Source: Micropruina sonneratiae (GTDB taxonomy: Bacteria; Actinomycetota; Actinomycetes; Propionibacteriales; Propionibacteriaceae). From it: a DNA stretch of 64,000 bases. Position numbers and translations under genes: made by a program. The notes under the pieces are model-generated. The model did no database searches, was not told where the DNA came from, and saw only the letters and a list, made by a program, of their open reading frames with translations. This document shows positions 49,208-57,767 of the stretch, piece by piece. The stretch covers positions 557,062-621,061 of the forward strand of contig NZ_JAPDHX010000003.1 of the NCBI RefSeq assembly GCF_025972045.1. The letters are read 5' to 3'. Positions within the stretch are counted from its first letter, which is position 1, and each line of letters opens with the position of its first letter.

Positions 49208-50212
49208 ATGCGTCTGCGAATCATTGCGGCCACCGTTGTCGCCACCCTGGCCGCCGCCTTGTCGGCCTGCTCGTCCACACCTCAGACCTCGGCGGTCTCG
49301 TCCGCCCCGGCGGACGTGCCGTCCGGCACCACGCCCGACGCGTACCCCGCGACCGTGACCACCAAGTTCGGCGACGTCACGGTCGAGGACAAGCCGACCC
49401 GCATCGTCGCCCTCGGCTGGGGCGATGCCGAGACGGCGCTGGCGTTGGGCTCGCAGCCGGTCGGGGCGTCCGACTGGTTGGGCTTCGGCGGTGAGGGCGT
49501 CGGCCCTTGGGCGAAGGGCCTGTACAGCACCGCCCCGGAGATCATCGGGACGCTCGAGCCCTCCTACGAGAAGATCGCCGCCCTCAAGCCCGACCTCATC
49601 CTCGACACCAAGAGTTCCGGCGACCAGGCCCGCTACGACCGGTTGAAGTCGATCGCGCCCACGATCGGCGTGCCCGAGGGCGGCGACAGCTACCTCACCA
49701 CCCAGGAGCAGCAGGTGACGATGATCGCCGCCGCCCTCGGCGAGTCCGAGAAGGGGACGGCGCTGCTGAAGGAGATCGAGGACGCCTTCGCCGCCGCGGC
49801 GTCCGCCCACAGCGGCTGGGCGGGCAAGACGATGACGGCGGCCACGAAGACCGCCGACGGCTGGGGCGCCTACATCGAGGGCAGCGAGCGCGTCGCGTTC
49901 ATGCAGCGGCTCGGCTTCGTGCAGAACCCGAAGATCGCCGCCATGCAGACCAACGCCACCGGCTTCTCGGTGAGCATCTCCCCCGAGAACCTCGACGAGA
50001 TCGACGCCGACGTGATCGTCGCGTTCCCGATCTTCATCGAGACCGACCAGCTCACCGGGGACGCCGCCTGGACGGCGGTGCCGGCGGTGGCCGAGGGTCG
50101 GGCCGTGGTGATCGACGGCGACCTGGCCTCGGCCTACTCGCTGGGCAGCACGCTGGCCACCAAGTACGCCATCGAGAACCTGGTGCCCAAGCTCAAGGCC
50201 GCGATCAAGTAG
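49208..50212 (+). CDS. Ferric siderophore-binding lipoprotein (FepB/FhuD-like)
   Basis: A 334-residue substrate-binding protein of the TroA/FecB superfamily. The signal peptide ends at a lipobox LSAC (Cys about residue 21) after MRLRIIAATVVATLAAALSAC. The domain has PTRIVALGWGDAETALALGSQPVGAS and LEPSYEKIAALKPDLILDTKSSG (two-lobe fold joined by a long helix), and VPAVAEGRAVVIDGDLASAYSLGSTLATKYAIENLVP. It lies divergent from its permeases across the iron box. The start is ATG 49208 with GGAGGAA upstream. Confidence 0.93.
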   Translation: MRLRIIAATVVATLAAALSACSSTPQTSAVSSAPADVPSGTTPDAYPATVTTKFGDVTVEDKPTRIVALGWGDAETALALGSQPVGASDWLGFGGEGVGPWAKGLYSTAPEIIGTLEPSYEKIAALKPDLILDTKSSGDQARYDRLKSIAPTIGVPEGGDSYLTTQEQQVTMIAAALGESEKGTALLKEIEDAFAAAASAHSGWAGKTMTAATKTADGWGAYIEGSERVAFMQRLGFVQNPKIAAMQTNATGFSVSISPENLDEIDADVIVAFPIFIETDQLTGDAAWTAVPAVAEGRAVVIDGDLASAYSLGSTLATKYAIENLVPKLKAAIK

Positions 50213-50233
50213 CGGACGCCGCCGCGTCGCCTT

Positions 50234-50251
50234 GCTCGGGCGGGCCCGAGC
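50234..50251 (+). terminator. Possible terminator of the siderophore-binding protein gene
   Basis: GCTCGGG and CCCGAGC, a 7-bp stem with loop CGGG, about 22 nt past the TAG stop at 50210-50212. No U-run. Confidence 0.45.
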
Positions 50252-50266
50252 CGGGAGAGTCACCCC

Positions 50267-51286
50267 ATGAGGTTCCTGTTCCTGGGCGCGGGCGCGATCG
50301 GCACCTACGTCGGAGGCAGCCTGGCGGCGGCCGGCGAGGACGTGACGTTCATCGAGCGGCCCGAGACGGCGGCGCTGATCGCCGAGCACGGCCTGCGGAT
50401 CAGAACCGCTGACCGCACCCAGGTGGTCACCGAGGTGACCGTGCACGGCACCGCCGCGGAGGCGCTCGCCGCCGGCCCCTACGACATCGGCGTCTTCGCG
50501 CTCAAGTCGTTCGACACCGGCACCGCCCTGGCCGAGTTGCTCGCCACCGGCCACGACGTGCCGACCATCCTGTCGCTGCAGAACGGGGTCGACAACGAGG
50601 CCACCATCGCGGCCGCGCTGGGCGCCGACCGGGTGCTGGCCGGCACCGTCGCCACCGCGGTCAGCAAGCCCGGCGTCGGCGAGGTGGTCGAAGAGAAGCA
50701 CCGGGGGATCGGGGTCGCGCTCGGCCACCGGCTGAGCGAAGAACTGGTCGCCGCGCTCGATCGGGCCGGCCTGTCCGGTAAGCCGTTCGCCGATGCCGGG
50801 TCGATGAAGTGGTCGAAGCTGCTGACCAACCTGACCGGCAACGCGACCTCCGCGATCCTCGACCGCAGCGTCGCCGAACTGTTCGCCGACAAGAGCAGTT
50901 ACGGCATCGAGGTGGCGGTGCTGCGCGAATGCCTGGCGGTGATGAAGGCGCTGGGGCATCGGGTCGTCGACCTGCCCGGGACGCCGGTGCGGGCTCTCGC
51001 GCTGGCCACCAGACTGCCCCGGTTCATCGCCCAGCCTGCCCTCACCAGGGCGCTGGGCGCCGGACGGGGCGACAAGATGCCCAGCTTCCACATCGACCTG
51101 CACGGCGGGCGGGGTCGCACCGAGGTGTCGTTCCTCAACGGTGCGGTGGCCCGGCACGGCGAGGCGGCCGGAGTCCCCACCCCGGTCAACGCCCTGCTCA
51201 CCAGCACCCTCGAGGCGCTGAGCGCCGGTGACCTGCCGATCGACACCTACCGGCACGATCCGGACGCCCTACTCGCCCGCCTCTGA
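50267..51286 (+). CDS. panE: 2-dehydropantoate 2-reductase
   Basis: A 339-residue ketopantoate reductase (PanE/ApbA), the NADPH-dependent step of pantothenate synthesis. The Rossmann loop is FLGAGAIGTYVGGSLAAAGEDV, followed by the family's LKSFDTG and SLQNGVDNEATIA segments. The catalytic Lys and Asn region is MKWSKLLTNLTGNATSAILD, and the C-terminal end KMPSFHIDLHGGRGRTEVSFLNGAVARHGEAAGVPTPVNALLTSTL. It is longer than E. coli PanE (303), as are several actinobacterial members. The start ATG 50267 has GGGAGAG before it. The related substrate enzyme class is inferred from motifs only; other ApbA-family acids are possible. Confidence 0.88.
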   Translation: MRFLFLGAGAIGTYVGGSLAAAGEDVTFIERPETAALIAEHGLRIRTADRTQVVTEVTVHGTAAEALAAGPYDIGVFALKSFDTGTALAELLATGHDVPTILSLQNGVDNEATIAAALGADRVLAGTVATAVSKPGVGEVVEEKHRGIGVALGHRLSEELVAALDRAGLSGKPFADAGSMKWSKLLTNLTGNATSAILDRSVAELFADKSSYGIEVAVLRECLAVMKALGHRVVDLPGTPVRALALATRLPRFIAQPALTRALGAGRGDKMPSFHIDLHGGRGRTEVSFLNGAVARHGEAAGVPTPVNALLTSTLEALSAGDLPIDTYRHDPDALLARL

Positions 51287-51287
51287 A

Positions 51288-51343
51288 CCCACGCCGCGTC
51301 GCCCCGGGCTCCGCGTCGCGGGCCGTGGCGCTGCCTGCGTGGG
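51288..51343. terminator. Possible bidirectional terminator, panE and hydrolase
   Basis: CCCACGC (51288-51294) and GCGTGGG (51337-51343) can pair around a GC-rich, partly self-complementary interior between convergent genes. The stem is short relative to the loop, so weak evidence. Confidence 0.35.
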
Positions 51344-51346
51344 GGA

Positions 51347-52684
51347 TCAGCCCACGGCTGCGGAGGCGTCCACCAGCAACTGGAAGTCCCTGATGTCCTC
51401 GGCGCTCGGCGAGAACCCGAGCCGGAGCACGACCAGGCGCTGCGACGGCACCACGAACAGCTTCTGGCCGTCGTGGCCACTGGCCCAGTACGCGTCGGCG
51501 GGCATCGCGTCGTACAACAGCGACCCGTCCGACTGCCGGTTCGTCCACCAGCCGGCGGCGTAGTTCAGGTCCTCGTGGGAGGCCGGGGTGCGGGCGGTCG
51601 TGGTCTGCTCGATCCAGTGCTCGGGGATCATCGCGCGACCGTTCCACACCCCGTCGTCGAGGGCGAACTGGCCGATCGCGGCCCAGTCCCGCGGCGTCAT
51701 CCACAGATACGAGCTGCACACCGGCGTCCCGGTCGGGTCGGCCTCGAAGACCGCCGACGACAACCCCAGCGGTGCGAGCAGTTCCTTGCGCGGCAGGTCG
51801 GGACCCTGGCCGGACCTGGCCTGCAGCACGTTGCACAGCAGGTTGGTCGACCCCGACGAATACTGCTGGCTGGTCCCGACCGGATGCGCCAGCGGCTGCG
51901 ACGCCACGAACCCGGCCATGTCGGTGCTGTCGTACAGCATCTGGGTGATCGGCGTGCCCAGGTCGTAGGTCTCGTCCCAGGCCAGCCCGCTGCGCATCCG
52001 CATCAGGTCCTCGACGGTGATGGCGGCGCGCTCGTCGGTCCACTCCGGGCGCAGGTGATCGTCGGCGATCGTCACCACGCCCTTGGCCACCAGGACTCCG
52101 GTGAGCAGCGAGGTGACCGACTTGGCCATCGACCAACCCAGCTGCGGGGTCTCGGCGCTGAACCCGTCGGCGTACCGTTCGGCCACGATCCGGCCGTCGG
52201 AGACCACCAGCACCGCGCGCGTGCCCAGCTGCTCCCGGGCCTCGGGGGCCAGGTCGTCACCGAAGGCATGGGCGAGGGCCGTCGCCAGCTCACCGGACGC
52301 CGCCGGGGTCGGCTGGTCGTGCAACGGGTTGTTCGCCGGGTCGATGACGGTGGCCGGGCCGAAGTCGGGGGGCGAGTCGCCCACCGTGCAGCCGAAACCC
52401 TCCACGGGCCAGGCCCGCTGCCCGGCCAGGAAGCCGAGCACCGACGCCCGGTACCCGGCACCGTCGGCGGCGACCCGCAGGTAGGGCACCAGCGGGTTGG
52501 GCGGCAGGTCTTCGGTGATCGGACGACCCGCGATCGTCGCCAGCGCGCAGGCGTTGTGCGCGGCGTAGCCGGTGCCGGTCCGCAGCAGCGGCCGGATCCA
52601 CAGATAGCCGCCGGCCACCGCGATCAACAGCAGCGCCACCACGCCGCTCAACACACGCAGCCACAACCGTCCACGTCGACGCAT
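51347..52684 (-). CDS. Membrane-anchored serine hydrolase, class C beta-lactamase fold
   Basis: A 445-residue serine hydrolase of the beta-lactamase/PBP4-like superfamily. An N-terminal membrane segment (LRVLSGVVALLLIAVAGGYLWI) holds it at the outer face of the membrane. The active-site SxxK is SMAKSVTSLLTGVLVAKGVV (residue about 185), the YxN-like motif is QYSSGSTNLLCNVL, and the third motif is SGHDGQKLF (HxG type). It may be an esterase or carboxypeptidase rather than antibiotic-hydrolysing. The last bases overlap no gene; it is convergent with panE. The start ATG 52684 has no strong Shine-Dalgarno. Confidence 0.85.
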   Translation of the reverse strand: MRRRGRLWLRVLSGVVALLLIAVAGGYLWIRPLLRTGTGYAAHNACALATIAGRPITEDLPPNPLVPYLRVAADGAGYRASVLGFLAGQRAWPVEGFGCTVGDSPPDFGPATVIDPANNPLHDQPTPAASGELATALAHAFGDDLAPEAREQLGTRAVLVVSDGRIVAERYADGFSAETPQLGWSMAKSVTSLLTGVLVAKGVVTIADDHLRPEWTDERAAITVEDLMRMRSGLAWDETYDLGTPITQMLYDSTDMAGFVASQPLAHPVGTSQQYSSGSTNLLCNVLQARSGQGPDLPRKELLAPLGLSSAVFEADPTGTPVCSSYLWMTPRDWAAIGQFALDDGVWNGRAMIPEHWIEQTTTARTPASHEDLNYAAGWWTNRQSDGSLLYDAMPADAYWASGHDGQKLFVVPSQRLVVLRLGFSPSAEDIRDFQLLVDASAAVG

Positions 52685-52693
52685 GGCGGGAGA

Positions 52694-53497
52694 CTAGCGC
52701 CCGGCGTCCAGAAGCTGCAGAATCACCGACCCCACGGCTTCCGGCTGTGGCCCGCCGGCCGTGCCGAAGCCCGCCTCGAGCAGCAGCGGATGCCCCGCCT
52801 CGATGGCGTACGGATGCCCCGACCAGGCCAGCATCTGCAGGTCGTTGGGCATGTCGCCGAAGGCCGCGACGTCGGCGGCGTCCACGCCCAGGTCACGGCA
52901 CAGTCCCGCCAGACCGGACGCCTTGGTCACCCCGGGCGCGCTGATCTCCAGCAGCCCGTACTCGCCCAGGTGCGAGTGGGTCAGGGTCAGCCGGTCGCCG
53001 ACGACGTCGGCGCCCTGCAGGGCGAGGGCGTCGCTGTCCAGCTCGGCGTGGAAGGCGCACAGCTTCAGGACCGGCTCGTCCCGTCGCGCCAGGTCGGGCA
53101 GTTCGCCGACGGTCAGCCAGGGCCCCTTTTCCTGCTGCAGCTGCGGTTCGCAACCGAAGTGCTGTCCCCATTCGAACGCGAAGACCGTGCCGGGGATCGC
53201 AGCGCGCAGATCGTGCGCGACCTCGAGGGCCAGGTCGGCGTCCAGGCTGTGGGTGACGGTGTGGCGATGCTCGCGAAGGTCGAACACGCCGGCGCCGTTG
53301 CTGACCACCACCTCGGGGTGCACGCCGGGCAGGTCGTCCAGCACCTGCAGCCAGCGCGAGGGGCGTCCGGTGGCGACCACGACCGGGACGCCCTCGCGGG
53401 CGGCCAGGGCGACGGCCCGACGGTTGAGCTCCGACACCTCACCGAGCGGGTCGACGAACGTGCCGTCCAGGTCGGTGGCGATGAGCCTGATGGTCAC
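52694..53497 (-). CDS. HAD-superfamily Cof-type phosphatase
   Basis: A 267-residue HAD IIB phosphatase: motif I IRLIATDLDGTFVDPLGEV, motif II VATGRPSRW, the lysine in GVTKASGLAGL and motif IV AAFGDMPNDLQMLAWSGHPYAIEAGHPLLLEAG. The GTG start at 53497 overlaps the stop of the repeat-tailed membrane protein gene (GTGA). Its paralogue in the window is at 24037. Substrate unknown. The longer open frame towards 53869 runs through the repeats of the upstream gene and is not supported. Confidence 0.9.
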   Translation of the reverse strand: MTIRLIATDLDGTFVDPLGEVSELNRRAVALAAREGVPVVVATGRPSRWLQVLDDLPGVHPEVVVSNGAGVFDLREHRHTVTHSLDADLALEVAHDLRAAIPGTVFAFEWGQHFGCEPQLQQEKGPWLTVGELPDLARRDEPVLKLCAFHAELDSDALALQGADVVGDRLTLTHSHLGEYGLLEISAPGVTKASGLAGLCRDLGVDAADVAAFGDMPNDLQMLAWSGHPYAIEAGHPLLLEAGFGTAGGPQPEAVGSVILQLLDAGR

Positions 53498-54480
53498 AGT
53501 CGCGAGTTGGGGCTGCGACCGCTGCCGGGCGAACCGGACTGCGGTGAGGGCGAGCCCGACTGCGGGGACGGCGACCCGGACTGCGGAGACGGCGAGCCCG
53601 ACTGCGGGGACGGCGAGCCCGACTGAGGGGACGGCGAGCCCGACTGCGGGGACGGCGACCCCGACTGGGGCGAGGGTGAACCCGAGCCACCCGACTGGGG
53701 CGACGAGGTCGGCGGCACCGGTGGCGGCGGGCTCTGCTGCGGCGACTGCTGGAAGATCAGGATGGCGATCAGCACGGCCAGTGCGGCCAGCAGCAGCATC
53801 AACAGCCAGGACGCCAGGATCGACACCCAGCCCGAGCGGTCGTGGCGGCCGGGCCACGGCAGCGGCCACAGCCGCGCCACCCCGGGGCCGGTCCGGTCGA
53901 TCCAGTGCAGCCGGTAGTCGGGGCCGGCGGGGGAGCCCTTCTGCGGCAGCCGGGCCAGCTCCACCTCGTCCAGAATGCGGGACGCCTCGGCGACGGCGGC
54001 CGGCGAGCCGTCGTAGGCCAGCGCCACCCAGGGTGCCAGGGGGTCGTCTCCGGGATCGACCGGGTCGTCGTCCTCGTGCCGGAACTTGTGGCCCAGCCGG
54101 CCCTCGTCCTGGCCGTGCCCGCCGCGCGCCACCACGGTGTCGATGTGCAGCTGGTTGACCACCCCCGCCAGCCGATCCCGTGCCGCGGCGTCGTTGGCGG
54201 CGCCCTCCGACAGCAGAATGAGCATCACCGGCGTGTTGGCCTCGTCGTGGCCGGCGAACGTCACCCCGGACGGCGTCGCCACCAGCCGGGCGTCCAGCCA
54301 GAAATCACCGACCTTGGGGGGATCCTCGCTGAGCAGCGGGGTGAGCGGCACCGCAGCGGACGCCGCACCGTCACCGGTGGGCGGGGGGCCCGCAGGTCCG
54401 GGGCCGGAGGGTGGAGGTCCGGACGACGAGGGGCCCGGCGACGAGGGGTCACCGGGTGCCGGGTTGTGCTGCTCGGACAT
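53494..54480 (-). CDS. Membrane protein with extracellular SPSPQSG repeats
   Basis: A 328-residue protein that I do not recognise. The N-terminal 50 residues are Pro/Ser/Gly-rich. The middle (about 60-215) is globular: KVGDFWLDARLVATPSGVTFAGHDEANTPVMLILLSEGAANDAAARDRLAGVVNQLHID and WVALAYDGSPAAVAEASRILDEVELARLP. One membrane helix follows (ILASWLLMLLLAALAVLIAILIF), then a tail with about seven SPSPQSG-type units from 21-bp repeats (about 53532-53680). Topology: globular part inside, Pro/Ser repeat tail outside. It starts at ATG 54480 with GGGAG upstream; it is the first gene of a two-gene unit with the HAD phosphatase. Confidence 0.8.
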   Translation of the reverse strand: MSEQHNPAPGDPSSPGPSSSGPPPSGPGPAGPPPTGDGAASAAVPLTPLLSEDPPKVGDFWLDARLVATPSGVTFAGHDEANTPVMLILLSEGAANDAAARDRLAGVVNQLHIDTVVARGGHGQDEGRLGHKFRHEDDDPVDPGDDPLAPWVALAYDGSPAAVAEASRILDEVELARLPQKGSPAGPDYRLHWIDRTGPGVARLWPLPWPGRHDRSGWVSILASWLLMLLLAALAVLIAILIFQQSPQQSPPPPVPPTSSPQSGGSGSPSPQSGSPSPQSGSPSPQSGSPSPQSGSPSPQSGSPSPQSGSPSPQSGSPGSGRSPNSRL

Positions 54481-54656
54481 CGGCTCCCATCTCATCACAC
54501 CGCCCAAACGGCCCCGGCCATGAAGCGCGACCCATTCTGCCCGATCCGGGGAGCCCGCCGGTCGGCCACCGGACCACTGGCTCGGCGCCCCGGTAAGGTT
54601 GCTGCAGATCCGGCGGGCCCAGCCCGTCCAGCTGAGCAGCGAGCAGGAGAACGCGC

Positions 54657-55733
54657 GTGTCGAATCCGACCCAGGGCCCCGGGCAACAGCCGCAGGGCAA
54701 TCCGGCCACCCGTGAGGCAGCCCGCGTGCTGGGCGAGGCGATCGCCCAGGTGCAGCGGGTCATCGTCGGTCAGGAGCACATGGTCGAGCAACTGATGGTC
54801 GGCCTGCTCGCCAAGGGGCACGTGCTGCTCGAGGGCGTCCCCGGTGTCGCGAAGACGCTGGCGGTGCGCAGCTTCGCCACCGTGGTCGGCGGCGACTTCT
54901 CCCGCATCCAGTTCACCCCCGACCTGGTGCCCTCCGACATCGTCGGCACGCGCATCTACTCCGCGCGGCAGGAGAAGTTCGACATCTCGCTCGGCCCGGT
55001 CTTCGTCAACTTCGTGCTGGCCGACGAGATCAACCGCGCTCCGGCCAAGGTGCAGTCGGCCATGCTCGAGCTGATGGCCGAACGCCAGGTGTCGATCGGC
55101 GGCGCCACCTACCCGGTGCCGAAGCCGTTCATCGTGATCGCCACCCAGAACCCGATCGAGTCCGAGGGCGTCTACCCGCTGCCCGAGGCTCAGCGCGACC
55201 GCTTCCTGCTGAAGGTCGACGTGCCCTACCCGCGCGGCAACGAGGAGTTCGAGATCCTGCGCCGGATGAGCGTCACCCCGCCCGAGCCCACCAACATCCT
55301 CAACCCGGACCGGATCAGGGAACTGCAGGACCAGGCGTCCAACGTCTTCGTGCACAATCTGGTCGCCGAATACATCGTCCGGCTGGTGCTGGCCACCCGG
55401 ACCCCGGCGGAGTTCGGCATGCCCGACCTCGCTCCGGTGATCCAGATCGGCTGCTCGCCGCGCGCGACGCTGGGTCTGGTGGCCGCCGCCCGTGCGCTTG
55501 CCCTGATCCACGGCCGTGACTACGTGCTGCCCACCGACGTGCAGGCCGTCGCCAAGGACGTCATGTCGCACCGTCTCGTGCTGGGCTTCGACGCGGTCGC
55601 CGACAACATCGCACCGGCCCAGGTGGTCGACCGGATCGTGGCCATGGTGCCGCCGCCCACGCCGGTGTGGAACCAGCAGCAGCGTGAGCAGTCGCACGGC
55701 CAGCACCGCCACAACCCCAGCTACAGCAACTGA
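54657..55733 (+). CDS. MoxR-family AAA ATPase
   Basis: A 358-residue MoxR-type AAA+ ATPase, a chaperone for assembly of partner proteins. Walker A is VLLEGVPGVAKTLAVRSF, Walker B FVNFVLADEINRAPAKVQSAMLELM, and the sensor IVIATQNPIESEGVYPLPEAQRDRF. The lid domain follows to residue 330. GTG start at 54657 with CAGGAGA upstream. It opens the MoxR/DUF58/VWA/VWA operon and probably acts on the two VWA proteins. Confidence 0.93.
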   Translation: MSNPTQGPGQQPQGNPATREAARVLGEAIAQVQRVIVGQEHMVEQLMVGLLAKGHVLLEGVPGVAKTLAVRSFATVVGGDFSRIQFTPDLVPSDIVGTRIYSARQEKFDISLGPVFVNFVLADEINRAPAKVQSAMLELMAERQVSIGGATYPVPKPFIVIATQNPIESEGVYPLPEAQRDRFLLKVDVPYPRGNEEFEILRRMSVTPPEPTNILNPDRIRELQDQASNVFVHNLVAEYIVRLVLATRTPAEFGMPDLAPVIQIGCSPRATLGLVAAARALALIHGRDYVLPTDVQAVAKDVMSHRLVLGFDAVADNIAPAQVVDRIVAMVPPPTPVWNQQQREQSHGQHRHNPSYSN

Positions 55734-55758
55734 GCCCGCGACCAGGAGCCGAGGGCCG

Positions 55759-56811
55759 TTGACCCAGCAACCCATGCAGTTCGAACCCCCCGCCGACGAT
55801 CTCGGCGTGGTTGAGTCGGTGCTGCGCGAACCCACCCGCTCGACCCTGCCGCTGCACAAGCTGGCACCCGAGGCGGCGTTGCGCCGGCTGGAGCTGACCA
55901 TCGTCCGCCGGCTGGAGGGGTTCCTGCACGGCGACCACCGGGGGCTGCTGCCGGGACCGGGGTCGGAGACCAACGACGCCCGCCTCTACGTGCCCGGCCA
56001 GGACGACGTGCGCAAGATGGACTGGGCCGTCACCGCCCGCACCCAGAGCCCGCACGTGCGGGACACGATCGCCGACCGCGAACTCGAGGTGTGGGCCCTG
56101 CTCGACGTCACACCGTCGATGAACTGGGGCACCGAGGGGGTCACCAAACGCGACCTGGGGATCGCTGCGGTGGCGACCATCGGGTTCCTGTCCCAGAAGA
56201 TGGGGGACCGGTTCGGGGGCCTGATCATGAGGCCCGAGGCCATCCGCCGGCTGCCCGCCCGCTCCGGGCGCACGGCCCTGTACGGGTTGCTGCGCCGGAT
56301 GCTCAACGAGCCCATCGTGCCCGACCACTCCACCGGTCCCTACACGCTGGCCGCCGGCATCGAGCAGCTGACCCGGCTGCAGCGCCGGCGCGGCATGCGC
56401 ATCGTCGTATCCGACTTCCTCTCGGCCGGCGACTCCGAACTCGACCCGAACATCGAACCCGACTGGGAGCGGCCGATGCGCCGGCTGGCGGTGCGCAACC
56501 AGGTGCTCGCGGTCGAGGTGGTCGACAAGCGCGAGATCGAGTTCCCCGATGTCGGCGACATCCTCATCCGGGACCCCGAGACGGACTTCCAGCGCTACGT
56601 GAACACCAGCGACGCCTCGGCCCGCTCGCGGATGGACGCCGCGTCCGCCGCCCAGCGCGAACGGATCCGGATCGCGCTGCGCCGCGCAGGGGTCGCGCAC
56701 ATCCAGTTGCGTACCGATAGAGACTGGGTGCAGGACATCGCCCGTTTCGTGCTCGCCTACCGTCGGGTGGCGGGCATGTTGCATCAACCGCCGCAGGGGG
56801 TGAGCAAGTGA
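55759..56811 (+). CDS. DUF58 domain protein
   Basis: A 350-residue DUF58 (VWA-like) protein. The family core is LYVPGQDDVRKMDWAVTARTQSPHVRDTIADRELEVWALLDVTPSMNWGTEG, with LDVTPSMN resembling a MIDAS of a VWA fold. The later part has LARLQRRRG-like sequence (LTRLQRRRGMRIVVSDFLSAGD). I chose TTG 55759 with CAGGAG upstream; ATG 55774 is possible. The stop overlaps the next gene start (GTGA). It binds MoxR-assembled complexes in other bacteria. Confidence 0.88.
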   Translation: MTQQPMQFEPPADDLGVVESVLREPTRSTLPLHKLAPEAALRRLELTIVRRLEGFLHGDHRGLLPGPGSETNDARLYVPGQDDVRKMDWAVTARTQSPHVRDTIADRELEVWALLDVTPSMNWGTEGVTKRDLGIAAVATIGFLSQKMGDRFGGLIMRPEAIRRLPARSGRTALYGLLRRMLNEPIVPDHSTGPYTLAAGIEQLTRLQRRRGMRIVVSDFLSAGDSELDPNIEPDWERPMRRLAVRNQVLAVEVVDKREIEFPDVGDILIRDPETDFQRYVNTSDASARSRMDAASAAQRERIRIALRRAGVAHIQLRTDRDWVQDIARFVLAYRRVAGMLHQPPQGVSK

Positions 56812-57767
56812 ATCTCGAACAGATGTTCCTCAATCCGGAACGGTTGTGGTGGCTGCTGCTCATCCCGGTGCTGGTGGCCGCCTACATCTACCTCGGCAGG
56901 CGCAAGAACCGCTCGGGAATGCGCTTCACCAACACCTCCGTGCTGGGTGCGGTGGTGCCGGTCCAGTCGCAGTGGCGGCGGCATCTGGCGGTGGCGTTGT
57001 CGCTGCTCAGCCTCGCGGCGCTGACCATCGCCTGGGGGCGACCCAGCGGGGTCGATCACGTGCCGCGGGAACGCGCGACCGTCGTGCTGGTGCTCGACGT
57101 CTCGCAGTCGATGGCGGCCACCGACGTGAAGCCGAACCGGTTGGACGCCGCCAAGGCGGCGGCGAAGGAGTTCGTCGCCTCGATGCCTGCGGCGTACAAC
57201 GTGGCCCTGGTCAGCCTGTCCGGCAACCCGGCGTCCCGAATGCCGCCGACGACCGATCGCGGCCAGGTGAACCGGGCGATCGACGCGCTCACGCTGCAGG
57301 ATTCGACCGCGGTGGGTGACGCCATCAACGTGGCGATGTCGACGCTGCAGTCGGCGCCGAAGGCCGACGACGGGTCGGTGCCACCGGGCGCGATCGTGCT
57401 GCTGTCCGACGGGCAGAACACCGCCGGCCGCTCGCCCACCCAGGAGGCGGCCGAGGCGGCCAAGGCGAAGGTGCCGATCTACACCATCGCCTACGGCACC
57501 GAGAACGGCTACGTCGACCTCGACGGCAAGCGCGAGCCGGTCCCCCCGGACAAGGACCTGTTGCAGCGGATCGCCAGCCTGACCAACGGTCAGTTCTACA
57601 CCGCCGAGAACGTCGGCCAGCTGTCCAGCGTCTACGAGAACATCCGCAGTGAGGTCGGTTACGAAGAGGTGCGCAAGGAGGTGACCGCGACCTGGGCCGG
57701 CTACGGTCTGGCGTTCGCCGTGGTCGCCGCCCTCGCCGCGGTCTCGTTGGGAGCGAGGTGGCCATGA
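56808..57767 (+). CDS. VWA-domain membrane protein (BatA/BatB-like), first copy
   Basis: A 319-residue protein with two helices at the N-terminus (LWWLLLIPVLVAAYIYLG; HLAVALSLLSLAALTIAWG), a VWA domain facing outward or inward (VVLVLDVSQSMAATDVKPNRLDAAK with a complete DxSxS MIDAS) and one C-terminal helix. Residues PIYTIAYGTENGYVDLDGKREPVPPDKDLLQRIASLTNGQFYTAENVGQL are typical of BatA. It starts at GTG 56808, overlapping the DUF58 stop. The next gene is a close paralogue. Confidence 0.9.
   Translation: MNLEQMFLNPERLWWLLLIPVLVAAYIYLGRRKNRSGMRFTNTSVLGAVVPVQSQWRRHLAVALSLLSLAALTIAWGRPSGVDHVPRERATVVLVLDVSQSMAATDVKPNRLDAAKAAAKEFVASMPAAYNVALVSLSGNPASRMPPTTDRGQVNRAIDALTLQDSTAVGDAINVAMSTLQSAPKADDGSVPPGAIVLLSDGQNTAGRSPTQEAAEAAKAKVPIYTIAYGTENGYVDLDGKREPVPPDKDLLQRIASLTNGQFYTAENVGQLSSVYENIRSEVGYEEVRKEVTATWAGYGLAFAVVAALAAVSLGARWP

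Noticed and set aside
49121..51256. 711-codon minus-strand frame over the siderophore-binding protein and panE
   Set aside because: Crosses two real plus-strand genes; no family features.
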